Assembly (NCBI GenBank): GCA_011960625.1
Contig: BLMJ01000246.1
Span: 1 to 49,690, forward strand
From: Lachnospiraceae bacterium
Lineage (GTDB): Bacteria > Bacillota > Clostridia > Lachnospirales > Lachnospiraceae
DNA: 49,690 nt
Direction: 5' to 3'
Shown here: piece by piece, positions 16,850 to 23,946 of the stretch
Position numbering within the stretch: the first letter of the stretch is position 1
Layout of the letters: each line of letters starts with the position of its first letter
Program-made: the position numbers and the translations under genes
The notes under the pieces: model-generated
The model's database searches: none
Seen by the model: the letters and a program-made list of their open reading frames with translations, nothing else
What the model was told of the DNA's origin: nothing

Positions 16850-17216
16850 CGGCTTCACCTACTTTCTGCAAGACTTCAAACTTCAAGGCGGCAAGCTCCG
16901 CTGTGGCGGCTCGTACCTCTTGGGAGAGGGCGTTATAGGGTGCGCCGTACTCGTTCAGACAGTGGGCAATCTGGTTCAAGTTGCCGCCGATTTTTCCGTA
17001 TTCGGCTGTGAGTTTCCCAACAGCAGAAAGCAGTTCATCATTGACCGGGGAAACGGTAATGACCGGGCGTATGCTTGACTTGGTTAGGGCTTGCCGGATA
17101 AACTCGGCTTGGCTCATTTTGCAGAGGGTGACACGCTCGGAAAACTCTGCATATTCTTCCTCGGTCAAGCGTGTCTTGATAACTCGGTGACGGTGGGGCG
17201 TGTTGTATCTTTTCAT
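16821..17216 (-). CDS. mobC: MobC-like relaxosome accessory protein
   Basis: A 131-residue protein. The N-terminal 50 residues look like a ribbon-helix-helix DNA-binding fold (Ile-Lys-Thr-Arg-Leu-Thr-Glu-Glu-Glu-Tyr, then Ser-Gln-Ala-Glu-Phe-Ile-Arg-Gln-Ala), and the rest is MobC-like with Gly-Gly-Asn-Leu-Asn-Gln-Ile-Ala. Such proteins bind near oriT and help the relaxase nick. An AAGGAGG site precedes the ATG at 17216. It is the first gene of the mobilization operon, next to the candidate oriT. Confidence 0.87.
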   Translation of the reverse strand: MKRYNTPHRHRVIKTRLTEEEYAEFSERVTLCKMSQAEFIRQALTKSSIRPVITVSPVNDELLSAVGKLTAEYGKIGGNLNQIAHCLNEYGAPYNALSQEVRAATAELAALKFEVLQKVGEAVGNIQTYQL

Positions 17217-17278
17217 GGCTGTGAACCTCCTTTCGTGGGTGGATTTTTTCAAGCGGCGCAAGCCGCAAAAAGGCGGGC

Positions 17279-17296
17279 TTGGGGTGGCAACCCCAA
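17279..17296. other. Candidate oriT inverted repeat of the IME
   Basis: A perfect 7-bp inverted repeat (TTGGGGT, 4-base loop, ACCCCAA) lies 63 bases upstream of mobC in a gene-free stretch (17217-17558). A dyad upstream of mobC-relaxase is the usual oriT layout of mobilizable elements. The nick site cannot be read from the sequence alone. The rest of the gap holds only the terminator at 17487-17524. Confidence 0.45.
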
Positions 17297-17486
17297 CAAG
17301 ATTCCCATAGGACAAAATGAGCCGATAGGCGAAATTTGGTACTGTGGTAGAATCTTGCTCTAAGAAAGTGACGGATTCCGCTGTGCTGGCTTTTGCCGTT
17401 TTCCCCCGGCTTGCATGGCGTGGATTCTGCCAATTTTGTGGCGGTATTTTCCCATACAGTAAAGCCGGAAATAAGCAAAATGGGCG

Positions 17487-17524
17487 TAAAAAAACAGGAA
17501 ACCTTTTTCCTTGATTTCCTGTTT
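17487..17524 (-). terminator. Intrinsic terminator after the winged-helix regulator gene
   Basis: On the minus strand AAACAGGAAA pairs with TTTCCTGTTT around a 13-base loop and runs into a seven-T tract. It lies 35 bases after the stop of the regulator gene and would separate the regulatory genes from the mobilization genes. Confidence 0.75.
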
Positions 17525-17558
17525 CGTATCTTCGCCAATAGCGGCGGTTATCCTGTTG

Positions 17559-17987
17559 TTATTCCCCAGAAGTAAACTTGTAGCCTATGCCTAAAACGGT
17601 CTTTATGTAGGTTGGGCGGCGGCTGTCCGGCTCTATCTTTTTCCGTAGATTGCATATCACATTTGCCACGTTTGACTGGCAGCTTTCACTCTCCATGCTC
17701 CACACGGCTTCAAAGATTTGCGCCTTTGTGAACACCCTCCCCGGACTGGCGGCAAGATAGCAGAGTGCGCCGTATTCTAAACGGGTGAGGTAAATGTCCG
17801 TGCCGTCTTTTAATACCCGGCGTTGGTGTAATCTGATTTCCAATCCCGGAAAAGTAAGCGCCGGGGAGTGGGGCGGCTGTATGGCTTCCAGCGGTATCAT
17901 ATCGGCAAGGGCGGCTATGGCTTTCTCAACCGCTTTTTCTTCGGTGTCGCTGAATGTAAGCATGACTATTTTCCCGACAAATACCAC
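17559..17987 (-). CDS. Winged-helix (OmpR-type) DNA-binding protein without receiver domain
   Basis: About 142 residues. The C-terminal 95 residues are a complete Trans_reg_C winged helix (Leu-Thr-Arg-Leu-Glu-Tyr-Gly-Ala-Leu, Val-Asn-Val-like Ser-Asn-Val-Ala-Asn-Val-Ile, Leu-Gly-Ile-Gly-Tyr-Lys-Phe). The N-terminal 45 residues are far too short for a receiver domain and lack the phospho-acceptor Asp pocket. The start is unclear: a GTG at 17987 overlaps the AGGAGG site, and an ATG at 17963 is 23 bases from it. It is a likely transcription regulator of IME genes not tied to phosphorylation. Confidence 0.78.
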   Translation of the reverse strand: MVFVGKIVMLTFSDTEEKAVEKAIAALADMIPLEAIQPPHSPALTFPGLEIRLHQRRVLKDGTDIYLTRLEYGALCYLAASPGRVFTKAQIFEAVWSMESESCQSNVANVICNLRKKIEPDSRRPTYIKTVLGIGYKFTSGE

Positions 17988-18007
17988 CTCCTGTTATGCA
18001 GCCCTTT

Positions 18008-18208
18008 TCAGTCAAAGCGGAACTGGAACAGGGCAGTAATGAGCCGCCGTTTTATGCTGTCCTCGGTGTCTGTGTTGACGTGCCCGTTTTCAAGGGCGGC
18101 AAAGCGGATTCGTTTGCTGTAATGCCGTAAAACCTCGTCCACGGCTTCCGGCTCGCCGTTTGTCGCCCGGACAATGGTTTCATATGGCACAAGGTTAGTA
18201 TTCCCCAT
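18008..18208 (-). CDS. Small helix-turn-helix domain protein (conjugative transposon type)
   Basis: A 66-residue protein matching the short HTH_16-like proteins of Tn916-type and related elements: Tyr-Glu-Thr-Ile-Val-Arg-Ala, Gly-Glu-Pro-Glu-Ala-Val-Asp, Leu-Arg-His-Tyr near the start, ending Arg-Arg-Leu-Ile-Thr-Ala-Leu-Phe-Gln-Phe-Arg. The ATG at 18208 overlaps the end of the sigma-factor gene by 14 bases, as in Tn916-like elements where both act together in control of transfer genes. Confidence 0.78.
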   Translation of the reverse strand: MGNTNLVPYETIVRATNGEPEAVDEVLRHYSKRIRFAALENGHVNTDTEDSIKRRLITALFQFRFD

Positions 18209-18638
18209 GCGAAAATCCCTCCATTTCTTTCTGCAACATCTGTAATGCGCTGTGTATGTAATGCCATGCCGTACTCTTACAATGCCCGTATAAATCCGCG
18301 ATTTCCTGCTGTGTGTAATTTCCGAAAAAGTAAAGGTAGATGATTTCCCTCTTTTTCTCCGGCAGGGATAACAGGGCGGCGGCAAGCTCCCCATTGGTGA
18401 GGATAATTGTCTGACCGCAGATTGTAACGGGGTATTGTTCGTAAGGTGATGTGAAGTATTCATCTGATGTGCTTAGAGGATAGAACTTTTCTTCTGTGAG
18501 GTATTCAAAGGATATTTCTTTTTGCCGCCGCCTGTTCCTGTCGCGCCATGCGTTGATAGCGGCATAGCGTATGACGACTTTGCAGAAACCGTTGAAAGAA
18601 TACATGATGTGTTCCTTGTATGCTTCTGTGCAATCCAT
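18195..18638 (-). CDS. Sigma-70 family (ECF-like) RNA polymerase sigma factor
   Basis: A 147-residue protein. The N-terminal part fits region 2 (Tyr-Ala-Ala-Ile-Asn-Ala-Trp-Arg-Asp-Arg) and the C-terminal part region 4, with a helix-turn-helix (Leu-Pro-Glu-Lys-Lys-Arg-Glu-Ile-Ile-Tyr-Leu...Thr-Gln-Gln-Glu-Ile-Ala-Asp-Leu). A GGGGGG-rich ribosome site precedes the ATG. It lies first in a unit with the small HTH gene and the winged-helix gene; this block is the likely switch for the IME. Confidence 0.85.
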   Translation of the reverse strand: MDCTEAYKEHIMYSFNGFCKVVIRYAAINAWRDRNRRRQKEISFEYLTEEKFYPLSTSDEYFTSPYEQYPVTICGQTIILTNGELAAALLSLPEKKREIIYLYFFGNYTQQEIADLYGHCKSTAWHYIHSALQMLQKEMEGFSHGEY

Positions 18639-18775
18639 AGAAATTCCCCCCTTTCTCCCACATGGGGTGATGCATGGTTATTGGTTACTTTTTATAATTC
18701 AGAGGGGCGGCGTTTTAGATTGCGTCCCTATGATTATCTTCCAGTATACTTTTAGTATTTTATTTTCAAGAAAAT

Positions 18776-18814
18776 AGCCGACAAGCTGTGATTCACCTCA
18801 CAAGTCTGTCGGCT
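18776..18814 (-). terminator. Hairpin after the cargo operon
   Basis: AGCCGACA pairs with TGTCGGCT with an inner TGTGA/TCACA stem; on the minus strand the hairpin leads into ATTTTC. It lies about 60 bases downstream of the membrane polyferredoxin gene. A smaller hairpin (GCCTG/CAGGC) lies near 18856-18870. The rest of 18639-18872 shows no gene. Confidence 0.6.
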
Positions 18815-18872
18815 CTGCGTCTGTGCGTCTGGCTCTTTTATGATGTATTTGTTCTGCCTGATTAACAGGCAT

Positions 18873-19691
18873 TTATAGCGCATCTTTTGGACAATTTTTC
18901 ACGCACTCAAAGCAAAGAATACATTCTGTGCCATTCTTTCGTTTTCTAGAATTATTTGTAACATCAACTTCCATTGGACACACTTTTTTACATTTACCAC
19001 AAGAAATACATTTACTTTTATCACATTTGATTCGGAGTAGCGAAAAATAACTCATAGGTTTCAGAAATATTGTGATAGGACATATGTATTTGCAAAATGC
19101 ACGATTATCTTTAAAGGCAAAAGCCAATATTATCCCAACTGCATAGTATATGATATTTCCAATGATAAACGCCCAAAACATAATTCTCTCAATGTTACCA
19201 ATATGAGCAAGAAATAGTACCGAAACAAATATAAGAGAAATCGCAAATGTAATATACCTTATCCACCCAATCTTTTTTCTTGACGTTTTAGGAATCTTAT
19301 ATGGGAGAAAATCAAGCACCATTGCCGTCCAGCAAGCATACCCACACCAACCTCTTCCGAAAAACAACGGTCCAAAAATTTTTGCTACCGCATAATGAAT
19401 TGTTGCAGCTTCAAACACACCTGTAAAGAGATAATACCAAAATCCCTCAATCTGCATATTTTCGCCGCAAATAAAGCCTAAATAAACCAACATATAAAGC
19501 CCGACTAAAAGCTGTGCAATTCTGCGTGCATATTTGTATTTTTTTACATAAAGAAACATGCCTAAAGAAATTGATATTCCGATATAGCTAAAATTAAATA
19601 AATAGAATATATTGTCCAATGTTAACCATAATGTTACTGCAACAGTTTCAAATATTACCAACATACTAAGTGGTAGAAAATACTTTTTCAC
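18873..19691 (-). CDS. Membrane 4Fe-4S protein, NapH/YccM-like polyferredoxin
   Basis: A 272-residue protein with about six membrane segments, a loop Gly-Arg-Gly-Trp-Cys-Gly-Tyr-Ala-Cys and a second Phe-Cys-Lys-Tyr-Ile-Cys-Pro, both as in NapH/NosR/RnfB-type proteins. The C-terminus carries two Cys-x2-Cys-x2-Cys-x3-Cys-Pro ferredoxin motifs (about residues 230-241 and 257-268). It should pass electrons across or along the membrane; the partners are not known. It follows the KTR and TetR genes in an AT-rich block unlike the IME backbone, so it is probably cargo under TetR control. No resistance enzyme is present. Confidence 0.82.
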   Translation of the reverse strand: MKKYFLPLSMLVIFETVAVTLWLTLDNIFYLFNFSYIGISISLGMFLYVKKYKYARRIAQLLVGLYMLVYLGFICGENMQIEGFWYYLFTGVFEAATIHYAVAKIFGPLFFGRGWCGYACWTAMVLDFLPYKIPKTSRKKIGWIRYITFAISLIFVSVLFLAHIGNIERIMFWAFIIGNIIYYAVGIILAFAFKDNRAFCKYICPITIFLKPMSYFSLLRIKCDKSKCISCGKCKKVCPMEVDVTNNSRKRKNGTECILCFECVKNCPKDAL

Positions 19692-19740
19692 TTTGTTCCT
19701 CCAATCCGTAAACGCTGATTTGCCTTTTTACTAATCTGTT

Positions 19741-19917
19741 TCACTCTTTTACTTTATTTCCACTAATTACTGTCACTTGTAAATCTTTTGCGTCAATCAA
19801 ACTTTCTTGTTTACATTTCGGGCAGTAGAGAGGATAGTTTTTCAACTGTGTATCTGCTCGTATTTGTAATCTTGTTTTATTTCCACAAATCGGACATAGT
19901 ATCCATTTACTCTTCAT
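19741..19917 (-). CDS. Cysteine-rich KTR domain protein
   Basis: A 58-residue protein with two Cys-Pro-x-Cys pairs (Cys-Pro-Ile-Cys-Gly-Asn-Lys-Thr-Arg and Cys-Pro-Lys-Cys-Lys-Gln), a small zinc ribbon with the KTR signature. This family commonly lies beside cargo genes in Firmicute mobile elements; its function is unknown. I take the ATG at 19917 (Met-Lys-Ser-Lys-Trp), which has a GGAG site and overlaps the TetR stop by 11 bases, so the two are co-translated. Confidence 0.78.
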   Translation of the reverse strand: MKSKWILCPICGNKTRLQIRADTQLKNYPLYCPKCKQESLIDAKDLQVTVISGNKVKE

Positions 19918-20539
19918 TATTACTCCCTTCATTTTTCAAAGAATTATTTTCCTTTTGAGCTTTCTTTATATCTCCACCCGCTTGTAGCAAAAAAGCACAA
20001 CACGCATTATGGACTTTTTCTTTTGCTGTTTGCCTGTCTACTTTTATAGTACCCGAAACTATCGCTACAAGAAGCCCGTGCGAATATACTATGGTATTTG
20101 TGAGATAATCTAATGTTTTATATGTAGGTATAGAATAAAAACTTGCTATTTTAGCAATTAAATTTTGATTATTTATTGCAGAAAGAATCATTTCAAACGT
20201 ACCCATGCAATAATTGCTTCCCTCATTTAGAAAAAGATATTTAAATAAATTTGGCATATCAAAAGCAATATCGACATAAGCATTGCCTATTTCTGAAAAT
20301 CCGCTAACAGCATTTTCAGATAAAGGCTTCAATTTCTTATTTGCAAAAGATACAGCATATTCGGCAAGAGCTTTGCGAAGCCCCTCCATATTATCAAAAT
20401 GCCATACTAGGGGCTGTGTAGAGCAACCAATTTCTTTGGATAGAGTTTTAATATTGACAGCAGAATACCCATCACGGATAAGCATTTTCAATGCTGTTTC
20501 CAAAATAACCTCTTTTGAAATCTGTGTTTTCCTTGCCAT
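19907..20539 (-). CDS. TetR/AcrR family regulator
   Basis: A 210-residue protein. The N-terminal helix-turn-helix spans about residues 10-55 (Ile-Leu-Glu-Thr-Ala-Leu...Ile-Lys-Thr-Leu-Ser-Lys-Glu-Ile-Gly-Cys...Leu-Val-Trp-His-Phe) and the rest is an all-helical ligand-binding domain. It is the first gene of a three-gene cargo unit. A consensus promoter and a palindrome covering the start of transcription lie just upstream, suggesting self-repression. The ligand is unknown. Confidence 0.88.
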   Translation of the reverse strand: MARKTQISKEVILETALKMLIRDGYSAVNIKTLSKEIGCSTQPLVWHFDNMEGLRKALAEYAVSFANKKLKPLSENAVSGFSEIGNAYVDIAFDMPNLFKYLFLNEGSNYCMGTFEMILSAINNQNLIAKIASFYSIPTYKTLDYLTNTIVYSHGLLVAIVSGTIKVDRQTAKEKVHNACCAFLLQAGGDIKKAQKENNSLKNEGSNNEE

Positions 20540-20564
20540 TTCAACACCTCATAATTTTATAATC

Positions 20565-20614
20565 GAATTTATATAATTCTATTTATATTATAATTAAGAA
20601 CGGATTTTTGTCAA
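20565..20614 (-). promoter_or_regulatory. Promoter and putative TetR operator of the cargo operon
   Basis: On the minus strand TTGACA (20614-20609) and TATAAT (20592-20587) are 16 bases apart, both perfect consensus. Just downstream the palindrome GAATT-TATAT-AATTC (20579-20565) covers the expected start point, where a TetR repressor could block transcription. The ATG follows at 20539. Confidence 0.75.
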
Positions 20615-20786
20615 TCCCCTCGGATAAAATTTCATCTAATTTTCTTTCTTCCGAAAAACGGTATAGCGGTAAATTGTTTTATTTTGTCTAATGAAGAAAT
20701 TTTATAAAACATGAAAGGAAAAAGGAGAGAGTGAGCGGGATTCCGTAGTAGTCGGCATTGCTGGTAATGTGTATAACTGGCTGTCT

Positions 20787-20879
20787 TATGGAACTGTGGG
20801 TAACTCTGTTTGCAGGACGTGGGAAAGCTGCTCTTTAGCTTTTCCATGTCCTGTGAATAGAGTTATCCATGATTCCATA
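20787..20879. repeat. 93-nt imperfect long hairpin next to the recombinase gene
   Basis: Nested inverted repeats: outer TATGGAA/TTCCATA, middle GGGTAACTCT/AGAGTTATCC, inner GGACGTGGGAAAGCT with a near-perfect partner, 7-base loop. It lies in the 404-base gap between the TetR promoter and the end of the serine recombinase gene, with no gene and no T-run on either side. It contains sequences close to the DnaA-box type TTATCCA. A role as single-strand replication origin or regulatory RNA is possible. Confidence 0.6.
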
Positions 20880-20943
20880 GCCTGTTATGCACATTTCCAC
20901 AATGCGCCCTTGCTTTTTTGCCCTTGATGTTCAGACGGGGCGG

Positions 20944-23295
20944 CTATGCGGTTCTCTCTGATTCCTGTTTTTTCCTGTGGTATGCTTCCCTCCTTGCGGC
21001 AAGGTAATTCTCATAGCGTTCCACCGCTTCGGGGTTTCCAGTGGCGGCTTCCTCATACATTTTCTGCCGGGATTTCTTGGTGGCTTCGGATTGATATGCC
21101 CGCTTCTTTGCCAGTTCTGCCGCCGCTGCCGGGTCGGTTTCGGCTTGCTGTACCAGTTTTTCCCTTGCGGTTTTCTTCCGGCTCTTATGTGCTTCCAGTC
21201 GTTCCGTTTCCTCCGGCGTTAAGGCTTCCCCCTCTTTTTGGGCGGCGGCAAGCTCTTTGAGCGTCCTTGTCTTTGGCTGCCCGGCTTTCTGCCTTTCCCG
21301 CCACGCCTTATGCTGTGCGGCTTTTTTCCGGCGGTGTTCCGCAAGCCGTTCCGTTTCCTCCGGCGTAAGCTCTGCCCCGGTCTTTTCAATCTCCATAAGC
21401 TCTTTTATGGATTTCTTCTTAGGCGGCTTGGGCGGTTCTGTGGCTTTGCGTTTCTCCCTCCATTCCTTTTGCCACTCCCGGTTATGTGCAAGCCGTTTTT
21501 CCTCGGCTTCCAGTTCTTCCGGCGTGAGAAGCCCCGCTTTCTTCCTTGCGGTAAACTCCCGTTTCTCTGCCTTGCGCTTCTCATACCGCGCCTTTTCAAG
21601 TTCCTTTGAACGTGCTTCTTTTGCCGCCTGTTCCTCCTGCTGGCGACGTTGTTCCTCTACCTCTGCTGGGGTGATGATATGGGCGGGTACTTCAAATGCG
21701 CCGATAAAGTTTAGGTAAATGTCTATCCGCTGGCGGCGGTCATTCCCCCGCCCCTCGCCCTCATGCACAACCACTTTCTCGATAAATTCGTTAAGCATGG
21801 GCGTTGTCAATTCGGAAAAATCGGTATAGCGTTTCACAAGCTGGATAAACTGGTCTGTTTTCAGCTTGTCGGCGTTCCAGCTTTCTATCTGCCTTTGCCA
21901 TTCCGCTATGGACGTTTCAAGCCCGGTCTGTTCCTCGTCATATTCGACAAGAAGCCGGGTAAAATGCTTATCGGGTATCTTGCCCGTGGCGTTGCCCTCA
22001 TACAGCTTTTTCACAAGCCCGTCAAGCTCTTTGTGCCGCTTCTGTGCCTTGTTGATTTTCTGCTTGCACTCTTTGACGGTTTTCTCTTGGTTCTGGTCGG
22101 ACGCTTCCCGGACACGCTCTGTAAACTCTTTTTCATTGTGCCGCACATACCAGCTTACCCGCTGGATAACGGCAAGGATAGCGGCTTCAATTTTCGCCGT
22201 AGGGATATGGTGCATGGTGCAGTCATGGATTAAGTGGCGGTAGCCGGAGCAGATGAAAGCGTCCTCAATCCATTTCCCTTGCACAAGGGTATAGCGGTGT
22301 GTGAGTTTAGAGCCGCAGTCGGCGCAGTAGAGAAGCCCTGTCAAACGGTTCGGGGCGTTCTGCCGCTTTGGTGCGCGGCGCACGGTTTCCCGTATCTTCT
22401 GTACGGTCTGCCATGTTTCCACGTCCACAATGGCGGGGATTGCGCCCTCAAAAATATACTGTTCCTCCGGCGTGGTCTTGCGGCTGCTCTTGGTCTTGTA
22501 GTTCTCGCATACGGTTTTCCCCAGTACCTTGCGCCCTGTGTATTCCGGGCGTTTCAGTATGTAGCCGATAGTGGTGGCTGACCATGCGTAGGGGTCTGTG
22601 TATTTTGCCGCCCGGACTGGCTCGCCTGTCCGTTTCCAATGCTCGGACGGGATAGGGATTTTCTCGGTGCGGAGTTCCTTTGCTATGCTTGCTATGGTTT
22701 CCCCGGCAAGGACGCTCTGGAAGATACGGCGCACAACAGCGGCGGCTTCTTCATCAATCACCCATTCGCCTTTTTGCTCTTTGGAAGCGCGGTAGCCATA
22801 GCAGACACTACCCGAACAGCGCAAGCCCTTTTCCATTCTGGACTTGAAAACAGCTTTGATTTTGCGGCTGGTGTCGGCAACGTACCACTCGTTTATCACG
22901 TCACGGAAGATAGACATAATATCAAAGCCGTTGGCGGTGTCAAGGTTGTCATTGGCAGCGATAAAACGCACATGGTATTCGTCAAAGGTGCGCTTTAATA
23001 GCCCCACTTCAACCACGTCACGCCCGATTCGGCTCTGGTCTTTGATGATAACCGTTGCCACGTTCCCCGCCCGGATTTCGTCCAACATAGCGTCCAGCCC
23101 CGGACGCTTGAACGTAGTTCCCCGGATTCCGTCATCTGTAAAGTGCCGGATATTGGTAAAGCCGTTTTTCCTTGCGTAGTCCTCTAAAATCCGCTTCTGG
23201 TTCTCAATGCTGACGGATTCGCCTGCCCGTTCATCGTCATGGGAGAGTCTTTCGTACAGGGCGGTGAGTTTGTCTTTCTCTGTCTGCTTTTTCAT
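20944..23295 (-). CDS. Large serine recombinase with extended repeat tail (TnpX-like)
   Basis: A 783-residue recombinase that should integrate and excise the IME. The resolvase domain is residues 1 to about 155 (catalytic Ser in Tyr-Glu-Arg-Leu-Ser; Ile-Lys-Asp-Gln-Ser-Arg-Ile-Gly-Arg near 85). The recombinase domain follows (about 170-280), then a zinc ribbon with Cys-Ala-Asp-Cys near 330 and a coiled coil. From about 560 the tail is Glu/Lys/Arg-rich, with three units of about 50 residues each marked by Leu-Thr-Pro-Glu-Glu at 590, 643 and 692. An AAGGAGG site precedes the ATG. It lies at the element end, 55 bases from the junction. Confidence 0.94.
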   Translation of the reverse strand: MKKQTEKDKLTALYERLSHDDERAGESVSIENQKRILEDYARKNGFTNIRHFTDDGIRGTTFKRPGLDAMLDEIRAGNVATVIIKDQSRIGRDVVEVGLLKRTFDEYHVRFIAANDNLDTANGFDIMSIFRDVINEWYVADTSRKIKAVFKSRMEKGLRCSGSVCYGYRASKEQKGEWVIDEEAAAVVRRIFQSVLAGETIASIAKELRTEKIPIPSEHWKRTGEPVRAAKYTDPYAWSATTIGYILKRPEYTGRKVLGKTVCENYKTKSSRKTTPEEQYIFEGAIPAIVDVETWQTVQKIRETVRRAPKRQNAPNRLTGLLYCADCGSKLTHRYTLVQGKWIEDAFICSGYRHLIHDCTMHHIPTAKIEAAILAVIQRVSWYVRHNEKEFTERVREASDQNQEKTVKECKQKINKAQKRHKELDGLVKKLYEGNATGKIPDKHFTRLLVEYDEEQTGLETSIAEWQRQIESWNADKLKTDQFIQLVKRYTDFSELTTPMLNEFIEKVVVHEGEGRGNDRRQRIDIYLNFIGAFEVPAHIITPAEVEEQRRQQEEQAAKEARSKELEKARYEKRKAEKREFTARKKAGLLTPEELEAEEKRLAHNREWQKEWREKRKATEPPKPPKKKSIKELMEIEKTGAELTPEETERLAEHRRKKAAQHKAWRERQKAGQPKTRTLKELAAAQKEGEALTPEETERLEAHKSRKKTAREKLVQQAETDPAAAAELAKKRAYQSEATKKSRQKMYEEAATGNPEAVERYENYLAARREAYHRKKQESERTA

Positions 23296-23349
23296 GGTGT
23301 GTAACCTCCTTTCTTTGAGGGTGCGCGCTTCCCTATAACCTTATTATAC

Positions 23350-23946
23350 TTATCTGTTCGGATCAGTGACAACATACGATGAGTGCATCTGCATCAGGTT
23401 CGGTTTCACAAAAAACCTCGTCTTGCCCGAACCGGAGCCGCCGATAACAAGGATATTTTTATTCCTTGCGTACTTCGGCTGTTTTGGCCTGCCCGACATC
23501 ATCAGCCGCTCCGTCTGCGTCAGCAGGATATTGTTCTCAAATACGGAATCCATGTAAGGCTCTATGTCCTTTGCGTTACCCCACCTTGCGGAACCGTACT
23601 CCATGCCATGCCGGAATTTCTTGGCATTCTTGGCTTTGAAATATACAGCAAGCCTTAAGGCAACCCCGCAGCACACGCCGATCAGCAGGTCACTTGGGTA
23701 GAAGCTCGGCAGGGGGTTGGAAAATAAACCTTCCAGTCCTGCCATGACCTCCATCATCTTTGCGGAAGCGTCTTGCCCCGGCGATACCCGCCACAGACAA
23801 GCCACTTTGTCGCAGAAATATCCGGCAAGCGCATAAGGCAGATTCATCAGGACAAGTTTCTTTTTGTCAATATTCCCGGTCTTTGCCTTGAGGTTCTTCG
23901 GAATGGCTTTCAGGTCTTTGGCAATGCCGTTTATAATGTTACTCAT
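23350..23946 (-). CDS. virD4: VirD4-like coupling protein, N-terminal fragment (interrupted)
   Basis: The first 196 native residues of the coupling protein plus two foreign codons. It contains two membrane segments (about residues 33-52 and 85-103) and the Walker A motif Gly-Ser-Gly-Ser-Gly-Lys-Thr (about 170-176), then stops after Val-Thr-Asp-Pro-Asn-Arg. The normal continuation, Lys-Gly-Thr-Val, is at the start of the fragment at 11568-12863. Without Walker B it cannot be an active ATPase. The start overlaps the stop of the PcfB-like gene (ATGA). Confidence 0.93.
   Translation of the reverse strand: MSNIINGIAKDLKAIPKNLKAKTGNIDKKKLVLMNLPYALAGYFCDKVACLWRVSPGQDASAKMMEVMAGLEGLFSNPLPSFYPSDLLIGVCCGVALRLAVYFKAKNAKKFRHGMEYGSARWGNAKDIEPYMDSVFENNILLTQTERLMMSGRPKQPKYARNKNILVIGGSGSGKTRFFVKPNLMQMHSSYVVTDPNR
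23353..23364 (-). other. IME attachment site (junction with virD4 N-terminal half)
   Basis: On the minus strand GATCC ends native virD4 coding (Asp-Pro), and then GAACAGATAA is IME sequence that adds Asn-Arg and a stop. Together with the junction at 12848-12857 it restores the VirD4 motif Thr-Asp-Pro-Lys-Gly. Confidence 0.78.

Larger units (their letters stand above)
12852..23358 (-). mobile_element. Tn4451-like integrative mobilizable element inserted in virD4
   Basis: A 10.5-kb element bounded by the two halves of virD4. The serine recombinase gene is at one end and tnpW at the other. Between are genes for replication (DnaC-like, RepA_N), mobilization (relaxase, MobC, possible oriT), regulation (winged-helix, HTH, sigma) and an AT-rich cargo (TetR, KTR, polyferredoxin-like). 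The backbone is GC-rich and the cargo clearly AT-rich. No long target duplication is seen, as expected for serine recombinases. The ends share CC-N-AA, where the crossover core must lie. It encodes no transfer channel, so it would borrow one from a conjugative element. Confidence 0.9.

Noticed and set aside
18873..20539. The cargo as an antibiotic-resistance module
   Set aside because: TetR and KTR proteins often accompany resistance genes, but no efflux pump, ribosomal protection or modifying enzyme is present here.
20632..20847. Minus-strand 71-codon frame in the gap next to the recombinase
   Set aside because: It covers half of the long hairpin, has no ribosome site and looks like random sequence.
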